Origin: Panax quinquefolius
Taxonomy: Eukaryota; Streptophyta; Magnoliopsida; Apiales; Araliaceae
Direction: 5' to 3'
Length of the DNA: 64,000 nt
Assembly (NCBI GenBank): GCA_020205615.1
Contig: CM035170.1
Location: 114,738,253-114,802,252, forward strand
The notes under the pieces are model-generated. The model saw nothing but the letters and a program-made list of their open reading frames with translations. It was not told the DNA's origin and searched no databases. Below, piece by piece: positions 22,501 to 36,142 of this stretch. The translations under genes and the position numbers were made by a program. Every line of letters starts with the position of its first letter. Position 1 is the first letter of the stretch.

Positions 22501-25500
22501 CAACAATGTTGTTTTATCCGTTAATTGGACAGCAGCGTTCATGTTGTCTGATGTTGTAAAAAATAAATTTAATTCATCATCATTTCACAATTTGTTGAGA
22601 TTGAGGTAGAACAAATATTTCAATGTTCCGATATCCATCCACGGATTGTAGTTAGTCTTGGAAAGGAATGGTAAGAATGAAAGACGGCCTGACATTAAAC
22701 TAGAAGATTTAGTTGCTGCTAGCGAGAATTTAATGTTATGTTATTTAAATTATTTTTTTCTATGTTTTTTGTTTCTTTCATGTTGTGATTAAATAAAAAT
22801 ATTTTGTGAACAGAATTAACTCAAGAAAAAAGCAGGCATATTACTATACCTGGACCGCTACAGCCCAGATTTAGTTAATTGGTCTCCCACGCAATGGGAG
22901 TCGGTACTCTAATATAGTCCAGCCCAATGGGCGCCCATGGAGGAGGAATTCTCTCAGAACAGTCCAGCCCAATGGGAGCCCATGGAGGAGTAATTTTCTC
23001 ATAACAAATTCGAATTTACAAGTCATCAATTGACAATCCAATGGTTCTGACTCCCATTACGTGGGAGACCAATTAACTAAATATGACCAGTAGCGGACCA
23101 GCCTAGAAGAGATTTTTCCATTTTTGAATCTGTGATTGATACTACGGATTCTACGATAAAAGATTCTAGTATGGAAAAGATGAGAAATGAGGGGAAACCC
23201 CATGAGGGAGGGGAGGAAAGCAAAGTGGGTAGATGAGATGTAGGAAAATTGGGTAGTAAAACTCAAATAATCCCCGAGACAAACCCCAAAAAAGAAGAAA
23301 GAATAGAGGATACCTTAAACGTATTCCTTCTTCTCCGTTGTTTTCTTTTTTTTGTTTCTGATTCCTATTCGACTTCGTTTTCTTCTTCATGGTTATTTGT
23401 TTTTTCCGTTGGGTTTTTCAAGATTTTTTGGGGATTTTTTTCAGCTGAGTTTGAGCCGTAGGGGTTTTCTGGGTTTTTTTGGGTTTTTTCCGTTGGTGAG
23501 GGTTTGAGGGGGGTTTTGGGTGATAATGAATGTATATATATAAATATAATATAATGAAAACTAGCGAGGTCTTAAATAGAATGAGGGACTTGTCCAGAGT
23601 TGTGATCGATTACAATGCGCCAATACGAAGATCCGCTACAATTTTTTTTGCTAAAACAAGTCAGACTGCTTGCTTTGATTTAAAAAATAAAAAATTGTAG
23701 CCTGGCTTAGTTTAGCAAAAAAAAAATTATAGCGAATCCCTGTACTGGCTCATTGTATACGATCACAGCTCTGGGCTAGCCCTACCACAGATTTTTTTTA
23801 AGACCCCGCTAGTTCTCATTATATAATATTTATATATATATGTATATATATATTCATTATCAACCAAAATCCTCCTCAAACTCCCACCAAGAAAAAATAA
23901 GTGACCATGAATAAGAAAACGAAGACGAATAGGAATCAGAAACAAAAAAAAAAGAAAACAAAGGAGAAAAAGGAATACATTCAAGGAATACTCTATTCTT
24001 TCTTATTTTTTGGGATTTGTCTCGGGAATTATTTGAGTTTTACTACCCAATTTTCCTCCCTTTTCTCTACCCACTTTGATTCCCTCTCATCTCTTATCTT
24101 TTCAATCCTAAAATCTTCAATCCTAGAATCCGTAGGATCAATCACAGATCCAAAAATGAAAAAACTCTTCTAGACTGGTCCGTTACAAGCCAGATTTAGT
24201 TAATTGGGCTCCCACGCAATGGGAGTCAGAACCATTGGATTATCAATTGATAAGTTGTAAATTCGGAATTGTTTGGAGAGAATTCCTCCTCCATGGACGC
24301 CCATTTAAATTTGGATCATTCTTGAGAGAAATACTCATCCAACATGGGTGACCATTGGGCAGGACTATATCAGAGTACCGACTCTCATTGCGTGAGAGAC
24401 CAAATAACTAAATCTGGTCAGAAGCGGTCCATGAATAGTAATGTCCCTGATTTTTCCTTGAGGTAATTCTGTCCACAACATTTGTATTCAATAACATTGA
24501 AAAATAAAAAATATAAAAAAAATAATTTAAATAACATACCACTAAATCCCTTACAACAACAACTAAATCTTCTTGTTTAATGTCAGACCGTACGACATTC
24601 CTACCATTCCTTTCCACCACTAACCACAATCCGTGGATGAATATCAGAACATTAGAATATTTGTTTTCTTTCAATCTCAACAAATTGTGAAAATATGATG
24701 AATTAAATTTATGTTTTACAACATCAGACAGCATGAACGCTGCTGTCCAATTAACGGATAAAACAACATTGTTGATGTTAATGTGATTCCTTGTTTTTGT
24801 TTTTTTTTCTCTGTAGTTTTTCTCCATATTATATTCTTCATGTTCTTTCTAGAAAAGTTTTTTTATTTTTGGATCTGTGATTGATCCTACGGATTTTAGG
24901 ATAGAAGATTCTAGGATAGAAGAAATGAGATAGGAGAGGGAGGCAAAGTGGGTAAAGAAGCTCCGAGACAAACCCTACAGGATACCTTGAACGTATTTCT
25001 TCTCTGTTGTTTTCATTTTTTTTGTTTCTGATTCGTATTCTTTAACTTCGTATTCGTATTCGTTTTCTTCTTCATGGTTACTTGTTTTTTCCATTGGGGT
25101 TTTCAGGATTTCTGGGGTTTCAGCTGGTAGCTAGGTCTTAAAAAATGAGAGACTAGCCCAAAACTTTGATCGGCTACAATTTGTTTTTTTTTGCTAAACT
25201 AAGCCAGACTGCTTGCTTTGATTTAAAATATAAAAAATTGAAGCTCGGCTTAGTTTAGCAAAAAAAAATTGTAACGGACCTCGTACTAACGCATTGTAGC
25301 AAATCACAGCTGACCCCGCTGTTTCTCATTATATTATGTATATATATATATATTCATTAACCCAAAAAAACCTGAAAACCCCAATGGCTCAAACCCCCAC
25401 CAGCTGAAAAAACTCCAAAAACCCCCGAAAACCCCAACAAAAAAAACAAGTGACCGTGAAGAAGAAAATGAAGACGAATACGAAGAAAAAGGACAGGAAT

Positions 25501-25765
25501 CAGAAACAAAAAAAAAATAAAACGGAGAAGAAGGAATACGTTTAAGATATCCTCTAGGGTTTTTCTCGGAGCTTCCTTACCCACTTTGCCTCCCTCTTTT
25601 CTCCTCCCTCATTTTTTCTATCCTAGAATCTTCTATACTAGAAACCGTAAGATCAATCACAGATCCAAAAAAAGAAAAAAAACTCATCTAGAAAGAACAG
25701 GAAGAATATGGAGAACCACAGAGGATAAAAAAAACAAAAAACAATGAGTCACATTAACATCAACA
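22501..25765. repeat. Array unit 4
   Basis: Complete order: forward B 22505-22850, A 22850-23100, C/D 23100-23520, core c 23530-23840, reverse D/C 23880-24175, A 24175-24430, reverse B 24430-24785, C'D' 24790-25125, core c' 25130-25350, reverse D'C' 25355-25740. The second A module carries a local substitution (CCCATTTAAATTTGGATCATTC near 24300) in place of the usual CCCATTGGGC. Reverse D is shorter than in the other units. Confidence 0.75.
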
Positions 25766-28700
25766 ATGTTGTTTTATCCGTTAATTGGACAGCAGCGTTC
25801 ATGTTGTCTGATGTTGTAAAAAATAAATTTAATTCATCATCATTTCACAATTTGTTGAGATTGAGGTAGAACAAATATTCCAATGTTCCGATATCCATCC
25901 ACGGATTGTGATTAGTCTTGAAAAGGAATGGTAGGAATGTAAGACGGCCTGACATTAAACTAGAAGATTTAGTTGCTGCTAGCGAGGATTTAATGTTATG
26001 TTATTTAAATTATTTTTTTCTATGTTTTTTTTTTCTTTCATGTTGTGATTGAATACAAATATTTTGTGAACGAATTAACTCAAGAAAAAAGCAGGCATAT
26101 TATTATACCTGTACCGCTACAGGCCAAATTTAGTTAATTGGTCTACCACGCAATGGGAGTCGGTACTCTACTATAGTCCAGCCCAATGGGCGCCCATGGA
26201 GAAAGAATTCTCTCAGAACAGTGGAGCCCATGGAGGAGTAATTCTTTCAGAACAAATTCGAATTTATAAGTCATCAATTGACAATCCAATGGTTCTGACT
26301 CCCACTGCGTGGGAGACCAATTAACTAAATATGACTAGTAGCGGACCAGCCTAAAAGAGATTTTTCCATTTTTGAATCTGTGATTGATACTACGGATTCT
26401 ACGATAGAAGATTCTAGTATGGAAAAGATGAGAAATGGGGGGAAAACCCATGAGGGAGGGGAGGAAAGCAAAGTGGGTAGAGGAGATGTAGGAAAATTGG
26501 GTAGTAAAACTCAAAGAATCCCCGAGACAAATCCCAAAAAAGAAGAAAGAATAGAGGATACCTTAAACGTATTCCTTCTTCTCCGTTGTTTTCTTTTTTT
26601 TTGTTTCTGATTCCTGTTCGACTTCGTTTTCTTCTTCATGGTTACTTGTTTTTTCCGTTGGGATTTTCAGGATTTTTGGGGGATTTTGTTTGAGCCGTAG
26701 GGGTTTTCAGGGTTTTTTTGGGGTTTTTTCCGTTGGTGAGGGTTTGAGGGAGGTTTTGGGTGATAATAAATATATATATATAAATATAATATAATGAAAA
26801 CTAGCGAGGTCCTAAATAAAATGAGGGACTAGCCCGGAGCGTGATAATCGCTTCTGATGCGCCAAAGATCTGGAGATCCGCTACAATTTTTTTTGCTAAA
26901 CCAAGTCAGACTGCTTGCTTTGATTTAAAAAATAAAAAATTGTAGCCTGGCTTAGTTAAGCAAAAAAAAATTATAGTGAATCCCTGTACTGGCTCATTGT
27001 ATACGATCACAGCTCTGGGCTAGCCCCTACCCCAGATTTTTTTTAAGACCCCGCTAGTTCTCATTATATTATATTTATATATATATATATATATTCATTA
27101 TCAGCCAAAATCCTCCTCAAACTCTCACCAACTGAAAAAACCCAAAAAAACCCTGAAAACCTAAACAAAACCCAGCTGAAAAAATCCCAAAAAACCCTGA
27201 AAACTCCAACGAAAAAAACAAGTGACAATGAATAAGAAAACGAAGACGAACAGGAATCAGGAGAAGAAGGAATACGTTCAAGGTATCCTCTATTCTTTCT
27301 TATTTTTTGGGTTTGTGTCGGGAATTATTTGAGTTTTACTACCCAATTTTCCACCCTCCCCTCTACCAACTTTGATTCCCTCTCCTCCCTCATGGGTTTC
27401 CCCCTCTTTCATCATCTTTTCCATCCTAAAATCTTCTATCCTAGAATCCGTAGGATCAATCACAGATCCAAAAATGAAAAAACTCTGGTCCGCTACAAGC
27501 CAGATTTAGTTAATTGGGCTCCCACGCAATGGGAGTCAGAACCATTGAATTATCAATTGATGAGTTGTAAATTCAGAATACCCCTCCAACATGGGTGACC
27601 ATTGGGCAGGACTATATCAGAGTACCGACTCTCATTGCGTGAGAAACCAAATAACTAAATCTGGTTAGTAGCGGTCCATGTATAGTAATGTCCCTGATTT
27701 TTCCTCGAGGTAATTTTGTCCACAAAACATTTGTATTCAATAACATGGAAAAATAAAAAATATAGAAAAAAATAATTTAAATAACATACCACTAAATCTC
27801 TTAAAGCAACAACTAAATCTTCTTGTTTAATGTCAGACCGTATGACATTCCTACCATTCCTTTCCAAAACTAACCACAATCCGTGGATGAATATCAGAAC
27901 ATTAGAATATTTGTTTTCCTTCAATCTCAACAAATTGTGAAAATATGATGAATTAAATTTATGTTTTACAACATCAGACAGCATGAATGTTGTTGTCCAA
28001 TTAACGGATAAAATAACAACATTGTTGATGTTAATGCGACTCCTTGTTTTTGTTTTTTTTCCTCTGTAGTTTTTCTCCATTATATATTCTTCATGTTCTT
28101 TCTAGAAAAGTTTTTCCATTTTTGGATCTGTAATTGATCCTACGGATTCTAAAATGGAAGAAATGAGAGAGGGGAGGGAGGCAAAGTGGGTAAAGAAGCT
28201 CCGAGACAAACCCTACAGGATACCTTGAACGTATTTCTTCTTATATGATGTTTTCATTTTTTTTGTTTCTGATTCATGTTCTTTTACTTCGTATTCGTAT
28301 TCGTATTCGTTTTCTTCTTCATGGTTACTTGTTTTTTCCATTGGGGTTTTCAGAATTTTTTGGGGTTTCAGCTGGTAGCTAGGTCTTAAAAAAAATGAGA
28401 GGCTAGCCCAAAGCTTTGATCGGCTACAATGTGTTTTTTTTTGCAGCCAGACTACTTGCTTTAATTTAAAATATAAAAAATTGAAGCCCGGTTTAGTTTA
28501 GCAAAAAAAAATTGTAACGGACCCGTCTTAGCAACGTTATGGCGAATCACAATTGACCATTGCTTTCTCATTATATTATATATATATATATATATTCATT
28601 AACCCAAAAAAACCTGAAAACCCCAATGGCTCAAACCCCCCACCAGCTGAAAAAACTCCGAAAACCCCAAAAATCCCAACAGAAAAAACAAGTGACCATG

Positions 28701-28980
28701 AAGAAGAAAATGAAGACGAATACGAAGAAAAAGAACAGGAATCAGAAATAAAAAAAAATAAAACGGAGAAGAACGAATACGTTTAAGGTATCCTCTAGGG
28801 TTTTTCTCGGAGCTTCATTACCCACTTTGCCTCCCTCTCTTCTCCTCCCTCATTTTTTCTATCCTAGAATCCATAAGATCAATCACAGATCCAAAAATGA
28901 ACAAAACTCATTTAGGAAGAATATGGAGTAAACAACAGAGGAAAAAAAACAAAAAACAATGAGTCACATTAACATCAACA
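25766..28980. repeat. Array unit 5
   Basis: Forward B 25770-26100, A 26105-26350, C/D 26350-26760, core c 26770-27070, reverse D/C 27110-27480, A 27485-27680 (short), reverse B 27680-28035, C'D' 28040-28365, core c' 28370-28600, reverse D'C' 28605-28960. The first part of core c has diverged (TGATAATCGCTTCTGATGCG near 26842), while the inner arms remain complementary. Confidence 0.75.
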
Positions 28981-29462
28981 ATGCTTTTGTTTTATCCGTT
29001 AATTGGACAGCAGCATTCATGTTGTCTGATGTTGTAAAAAATAAATTTAATTCATCATCTTTTCACAATTTGTTGAGATTGAGGTAGAACAAATATTCCA
29101 ATGTTCCGATATCCATCCACGAATAATAGTTAGTCTTGAAAAGGAATGGTAGGAATGTCAGACGGCCTGACATTAAACTAGAAGATTTAGTTGCTGCTAG
29201 CGAGGATGTTATGTTATTTAAATTATTTTTTTCTATGTTTTTTTTTAATACAAATATTTTGTGAACAGAATTAACTCAAGAAAAAAACAAGCTTATTACT
29301 ATACCTGGAACGCTACAGGCCAGATTTAGTTAATTGGTTACCCACGCAATAGGAGTCGGTACTCTGAAATAGTCCAAGCCCAATGGGCGCCCATGAAGGA
29401 GTAATTCTCTCAGAACAGTGGGAGCCCATGGAGGAGTAATTCTCTCAAAACAAATTCGAATT
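28981..29462. repeat. Array trailing half-unit (B, A)
   Basis: Forward B (28985-29290) is followed by an A module that stops at about 29462, inside the word AATTCGAATTT, after which unrelated sequence begins. The array thus starts and ends in A modules that point in opposite directions. Confidence 0.7.
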
Positions 29463-30870
29463 TCTTGATGCTCCTTTCTCTCAAAAAATTTAAATTCTTT
29501 TCTTTTCTTCTCTCCCCAAACTCACAAACACATTGTAAAGGAATCCATGTCAATTTTGAGTTAAAAATATCTTAAGTTGACTTCAAAAAGTCAATAATGA
29601 TCTTATATTTTGGATTGGAGGGAGTATAATATATGGGTGGTTTGGTATAGCATTGCGAAAGCATTTGCACACAAGCGAGATAGAAATATCGGGACCGAGG
29701 TGAAAATGACCCGAAAAAGGTAAGACTCAAGACTAAAATTGTGCAAGGCCCACTAAACAACGGTAAAACACACAGAATATAGAAAGATTTTACAGAAAAG
29801 TCGTTTTCAAAAGCAGTTATTGAGAGAAGATAATGAAGAGAGAGATTTAGAATCTAGTTTAAAGACTTCTCACTGCTTGACGTGCAATTACACCTTCATC
29901 CCATAGTCTCCACGCTAACTCATGTTGAAGGTAAACAAGAGGGAATCTGATCAACAAACTTCAAGTTAAAATCAACTCAATGAAGCCTAATTCTAAACTA
30001 GGAGAGTCGGATTAGAAATCTTACAGAACTAGCTCCACACCCTTCATTTACTTATAAGCTACCCATGACTCCCAGACCCACGTAATGAAAATTTTCTAAA
30101 CCAAGCTGCTGAGTAGGTAATCCAAATTAATAGTGGAACCAAAATATAACTCAGAGCCTCAACTCTATAGTCTACAAGCGCAACCAGGAAATAAATTGAA
30201 ATCAAAAGGAAAAAGAAAAAAGAAAGCATTCATATATGGATAAAGTGATTCAGGTTGGAAAGCAGCAACCAAAGCCACAAAGGTGAATAGAAACAACTTA
30301 AACTATGTATACCATGTCTCGATAAATCTTGTCCTATAGTGCAGGGATGTAATTGTTGAGTAATGTCCCTTAATATATTTTCTATTCTTATGCTTTCCAA
30401 ATTAGTTGATTATATTATTATTAGTTAAGGTAGTGTGTGGTGTGAGATACCTGACCACAAAACATATTCATAATCTCTCCTTCTCCAAAACCTAATATTC
30501 AAGAGTAATAAACCAATAATCGTGGAAATGTATTGAATAAATGATGGTTCAGGTCCCAATTAACTAAATTAACCTGATAAAGGGTGTGTTCCATATCTAA
30601 TTGATTACTTTTTTGTTAAATCGATGATTGAAGTTTCGAGGGTTGGAGAGAGAGCTTGGGGGTCTCAACCAGTAAAGAAAGGCAAGCTGCTCAACTATTC
30701 AAGAGACATGAAGCTCATCGGATGACTAGTTAGTAATGCATCGCATACCTGTAAAAAATATAATTGCTAATATGTATCTTTAACCTTGTTCCCTACATAA
30801 TAGGAAGCTTATGTAGCTACACATATTTTATTGGTAAATTATAGAGACTCGAGTAAAACTCATATAAACA
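29463..30870. other. Intergenic DNA with a MITE-like end
   Basis: No gene is recognised. At about 29540-29631 the sequence ends with ATATTTTGGATTGGAGGGAGTATA, whose complement (ACTCCCTCCAATCC) resembles the CTCCCTCC terminus of Stowaway-type MITEs. The opposite terminus was not found, so this is at most a fragment. The remaining 1.2 kb shows no motif that I can assign. Confidence 0.35.
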
Positions 30871-30871
30871 A

Positions 30872-31973
30872 CATAGTTGTCACGGTATACCATGATCATG
30901 TGATGTGAGTGATCGCCTGGGCGCTTAGGCGACAAGTGTGGCCGCATGGCGTCCGTCTGCGGCGACAAAGTCGTTTATGATGTACAATTTATATATTATT
31001 TATTTTACATAACAATTATATTAGCAATAAAATTTCATATACATTAAAACTCAAAACATAACACTATGGAATAACATTAAATATATTTTTAAATCCCATT
31101 GATAGTGTTATATAATATATATATATATATATAAATATATATAGTGTATTATTAAATTAATAATTGTGTATTGTATTTATTTTCAAATTATTTCATGCAA
31201 TTATACTACATATTAAATATATTTATTTTTTAAAATTAAAATATACATATTTAATTAAATATTATATTTTATTTAAAATATTATATATAGTTAAAAGTTA
31301 AGTGTATATAATATTTATGCAATGACAATATCATAGTTATTTTTTATGTATTTATTTCATTATCATTAAAATTATTTTTAGTATTTATTTTATTTTTATT
31401 ATTTTTGTTTATTTAAATATATGTATATAATATTATTTTATTTTATCTTATTTTTATGGTATCATAATTATTTAATTAATAACTATAGAAATTTATATAA
31501 ATTTAATTATTTTAAACATATTATTTGTTGTTTATTTAAATATATATTAATTTCTTTTTAATATATATTAAATATAATATTTTTAATTTTTTATTTTTAT
31601 TTATTTTATTATATATATATATATATAAATAAATAAATTTATATTATATATAGAGATTAGAGACAAACCCAAAGAAGTAAAGCTTGTTCAGTAAATGTCG
31701 GCAGACGGCGAGAAAAGTCGCGACTTCATGAGGAGTCGCGACTTCATGAGGGTTCGCGATGAGGCTCGTCGAGCGATCGGAGGCGCGATGAGGTCGAGGC
31801 GATCGGAGAAGAAGGTCGCGCGCGATGAGGTCGGAGCGATCGTGCGATGAGGTCGGAGAAGTCGAAGAAATCAAAGGTCGCCTATAGCGACTATTTCCCA
31901 ATCGAGCCTCGCCTTGCAGTTTCCCAACGCCTGGACGCCTTGGCGTCGCCTAAGCGACGCCTTGACAACTATG
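30872..31973. mobile_element. Non-autonomous hAT-like element, about 1.1 kb
   Basis: The inverted ends are CATAGTTGTCACGG (30872) and CCTTGACAACTATG (ending 31973). Both ends carry GC-rich subterminal repeats around GGCGACAA and TAAGCGACGCC, and the middle (31000-31660) is extremely AT-rich with long TA runs. A second GC-rich block at about 31690-31860 repeats GCGATGAGGTCGGAG and GTCGCGACTTCATGAGG. The latter word occurs twice directly (31706 and 31729). Ends and composition fit hAT. There is no transposase, and the 85-aa open frame in the GC-rich block is a product of the repeats. Confidence 0.6.
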
Positions 31974-33930
31974 CTACTAACCGAATTTGGCAATAACCGA
32001 ATTACCGAATTGTAAGGGAAAATGTACACACTAATATCACTACAGATTTCAATGTGCAGTGTTGTCAGCTGTGCCATGTGTTTGTGCGTGCATGCATGCA
32101 TAAGGGTAAGGGGAGATAGAGATTAGCACCTCCTTTCTTTTACTTGTTACAAAATGCCAAATATGTAAACCAGAATCTCAAATAAGCAAGACTACCAAAA
32201 TAATCATCTAGACTTGCAATAAACAATGAAACAAGGGTAAAGTTATCTACTAGCAAAAGTATGAGTTTTCATGCATAGAAAAACACGAACACAACAAGGC
32301 CATGTAAGTGTAAGGGATATAGGATAACAAAGAAACAAATGATTACAATGAGCAAGAATAGAGTGAATCATTAAAGTGACTAAAGTATTTGTTGTTTAAA
32401 AAGTTTCAAGCATTGGCATCAAGATTTTTATCATGAGGTCGCAGCAGACATTCTAGTCACTGGTTCAGATGCAGATCACTACATGTACTGTCTATGATTA
32501 GAGTACACTGGAAGCATAAAATTTACTGTATATCCCCAAAAGTAACAGACTAATAGTTCTCTTGCTTAGACCACAGAGTCTAGAATCTGAAAATTTTGGT
32601 AACCTTCATTAAGATTGTGATGAAACTTGCACAATTGTAAATATGATTTAAAATTTTAATTTGGTGTTTAGTTACATAATCAATTGGCAATAATTTTTTA
32701 CTTCAAAAAAGAATATATTGAAGGTGCTCAATACATTTAAAGCACATTCATAAAACATTCTTGATGTAAGGTCGTCAGGACATTGATGTTTTAAAGCACA
32801 TTCATAAAACACCCTTGATGGAACTATGTATTAAAAGAAGTGGAGTTTGTGGTATCAATTTCACATTTCACCTCCACGAGGACTAATGTAGGAGACACTT
32901 GTCCTGAGACTAGGACTAGCCACTACTTCATCTCTCCTCCCTTTGCCATATATTCTAGTGAACCCTCCATATTTCCTCCCACAGGGCCACCTGGTATGGT
33001 CATTAGGGCAGAACAGCTAAGAAGAATTGTTGTACCAAGTAAAGGCTATATATGCTTCATGTCCATAGCAATTTGGTAAATGTTGATAGTATGGTAGTTA
33101 GCAACTCTCAATGCCATTAATATGACATCGTTCACCAAGATCCAAATTTCCAAAATATTTGCATAACAATATATTTGTAGTTTTCAAATCCACTTTATAG
33201 ATTACCCATTAGTTATAGCTCCACACAATGGACTATATGATAAGAGAGGTAAGACAAGAGTCTTTATGGCAGATATTGGCGCACAGACCCTAGCTCACCT
33301 ATAGTATTCTTATGCCCAACTCTTTCAAAAGGATATTCAATCTCATAATCATCAAAGAGGTACCCAGCTCAAGCTCTACCACAATAGGTTATATCTACCA
33401 CAGGCTTCTCTAGCAATCTAGCACTACCCAAGAATGTGATGCAACCTCCATAAAAATAACCCCCATCCATGTCATTAGCAATTAAAAAACTATTATCATT
33501 CTTACATCTGGACCCATTAACCAATAAATTTCATTTATGATATTTGAATACCATGTCCGGTAACGACTCCAACCTCATAAAATTATGGATGATTTTTGAA
33601 CGCCAAGGCCATTGCATTTCACAAAAACTCTTAACGAAAAAATTAATTTTGCAAATCTTGAATGAACTAAAACACGACAGGCAGAAAAGCTAATACATAT
33701 TTGAAAAGCTGATTGAATTACCATAACATAATTGAAAAGCTAAATCAGTATCAAGAAAATCCACCCATCCTATCCAATACATATTTGAACAAAAATATAT
33801 GCACGCTAAATGGGTAAAGCAATAAAAACACATCCTTCATTTATGCATATCATGTTAGTTTAAATTGGCAGAAAATTATTATAAGTGCATAAATCAAACA
33901 GACAAATCAACTTGAAACAGTTACCTAATC
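31974..33930. other. Intergenic DNA, no recognised gene
   Basis: Translations on both strands gave no family that I recognise. A 28-bp direct repeat containing TTAAAGCACATTCATAAAACA occurs at about 32738 and 32792. A 79-aa open frame at 32840-33079 has no visible motif. The stretch around 33230-33480 has less biased composition than its surroundings and could be an old coding remnant, but I cannot assign it. Confidence 0.3.
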
Positions 33931-33940
33931 CTTCTCATCA

Positions 33941-34612
33941 TCAATCATTGGGCTTGTATGATGTGTGCCTCCTAGCACCTCTTGCATTCTCGTACTCAAA
34001 TTTCAACACATTGGGAATGTGAGAAGTATCCTTAATATAAAAAAACTTCCCAAGAGCACTCTCCTCGATAATGGGAAAGTATACCCTGAGCAAAGAATTG
34101 ACACCCCAAAACCAAACTCCCCAACAAAAGCCCCAAGGGTGGCACCAGCAAAGACATGCACAACACTGGTGTACCCTAGATAAACCCTAGAGTACAAAGT
34201 GAGAAATGCCAAAGGCCAAACCACAAGACCCACAACCCACATTTGTTGTCTACTCAAAAGCCCAATTTTCTTATAAGTTAGGAGAGTAAAGTATAATGGC
34301 GAAAAAAAACATGAACTGAGAGTGGCTAGAAGGCCAGCCATGGGAATCGCATGATTCAAGAAGAGCACATGTTTCAGGGCGAACTTGTTGGACTGAGGAC
34401 TTGATTAATTCATTGATGAATTGGGAAATAAGTAATCCCAGAAAAAAGAAGATGCCCTGTAGCTCTCGGCGGAACATGAAGTGACAGGAGAAGCCACAGA
34501 GGCTGATGAATACATGAACCAGTGAGACCCATGCCAAGAAATGACCCAATTGGTCCCCTTTCAGGTAGCGAACATGGGTCAGGGTCACAGCTTTCAGTGG
34601 AGGGTGAGCCAT
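33941..34612 (-). pseudogene. LPP-gamma-like lipid phosphate phosphatase (PAP2), altered
   Basis: From ATG at 34612 the minus strand encodes an intron-free 224-codon protein ending at TGA 33943-33941, the expected full length for plant LPP-gamma (dolichyl-diphosphatase/PAP2 type, endoplasmic or chloroplast membranes). Motif 1 is KSSVQQVRP (K-x6-RP) and motif 2 is GWPSSHSQF. Motif 3 reads YSRVYLGYTSVVH: the catalytic His expected right after LGY is Thr, and the usual Gln further on is His. Two opposite one-base shifts are needed (about 34291-34300 and 34111-34122); between them the frame carries TLLTYKKIGLL and the SRVYLGY motif. The end reads KDTSHIPNVLKFEYENARGA. It starts 53 bp after the last RPT6 exon, in the same orientation. 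A retrocopy or captured gene, probably inactive. Confidence 0.8.
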
Positions 34613-34664
34613 GGTTCTTGGTTAGAAGGAGAAAATATGTATAAATTATAACTGAACTCTTTAC

Positions 34665-36023
<1,359 letters not shown>

Positions 36024-36142
36024 ATTGAAGTAGCGACATTTCTAACAACTTTTTTATTTGTAGTACCTCTTAAAAAATGTATATTATTTATTTCAATTGA
36101 ATTTTTTGTAAAAAATAGTATTTTAAGTGTCGCTACTTCAAT
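36024..36142. mobile_element. 119-bp MITE with 15-bp perfect inverted ends
   Basis: ATTGAAGTAGCGACA at 36024-36038 is matched by its exact complement TGTCGCTACTTCAAT at 36128-36142. The complementarity weakly extends outward (GGAC against GCC). The AT-rich core contains TATTATTTATTTCAATTG and GTAAAAAATAGTATTTT. It is related to the decayed copy at 5612-5745. No target duplication could be fixed, and the superfamily is unknown. Confidence 0.7.

Larger units (their letters stand above)
13241..29462. repeat. 16-kb array of alternating inverted ~1.6-kb monomers
   Basis: The whole interval is built from a few modules that occur in both orientations in a fixed mirror order. Module B (about 330 bp, containing GATGTTGTAAAAAATAAA and GTCAGACGGCCTGACATTA), module A (about 250 bp, ends GGTCTCCCACGCAATGGGAG and its complement), module C (AGGATCAATCACAGATCC), module D (GACGAACAGGAATCAG) and two palindromic cores, c and c'. 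Order: B A C D c D C A B, then C' D' c' D' C', then B again; the second half of each is the reverse complement of the first. Cores c lie near 14985, 18200, 20190, 23670 and 26920; cores c' near 16570, 21840, 25230 and 28480. The distance from c to the next c' is 1.55-1.8 kb, so the true monomer runs core to core and alternates in orientation. Small open frames inside it are not conserved between units. It is probably derived from a foldback or long-TIR DNA element. Confidence 0.85.

Noticed and set aside
15131..28786. Many open frames of 60-145 codons in the array (basic, Phe/Ser-rich or Lys-rich)
   Set aside because: They overlap on both strands, shift or break between units, and have no family motif. 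They are by-products of repeated low-complexity modules.
13241..29462. CRISPR-like or satellite interpretation of the regular repeats
   Set aside because: Units are kilobase-sized, alternate in orientation and are palindromic. There are no short repeats with unique spacers, and the DNA is plant nuclear.
31644..31901. 85-codon minus-strand frame (Ser/Arg/His-rich)
   Set aside because: It lies wholly in the GC-rich subterminal repeats of the hAT-like element and repeats with them.
32840..33079. 79-codon frame in the 32-34 kb spacer as a gene
   Set aside because: No motif, no splice signals and no conserved neighbour; short frames of this length are expected by chance.
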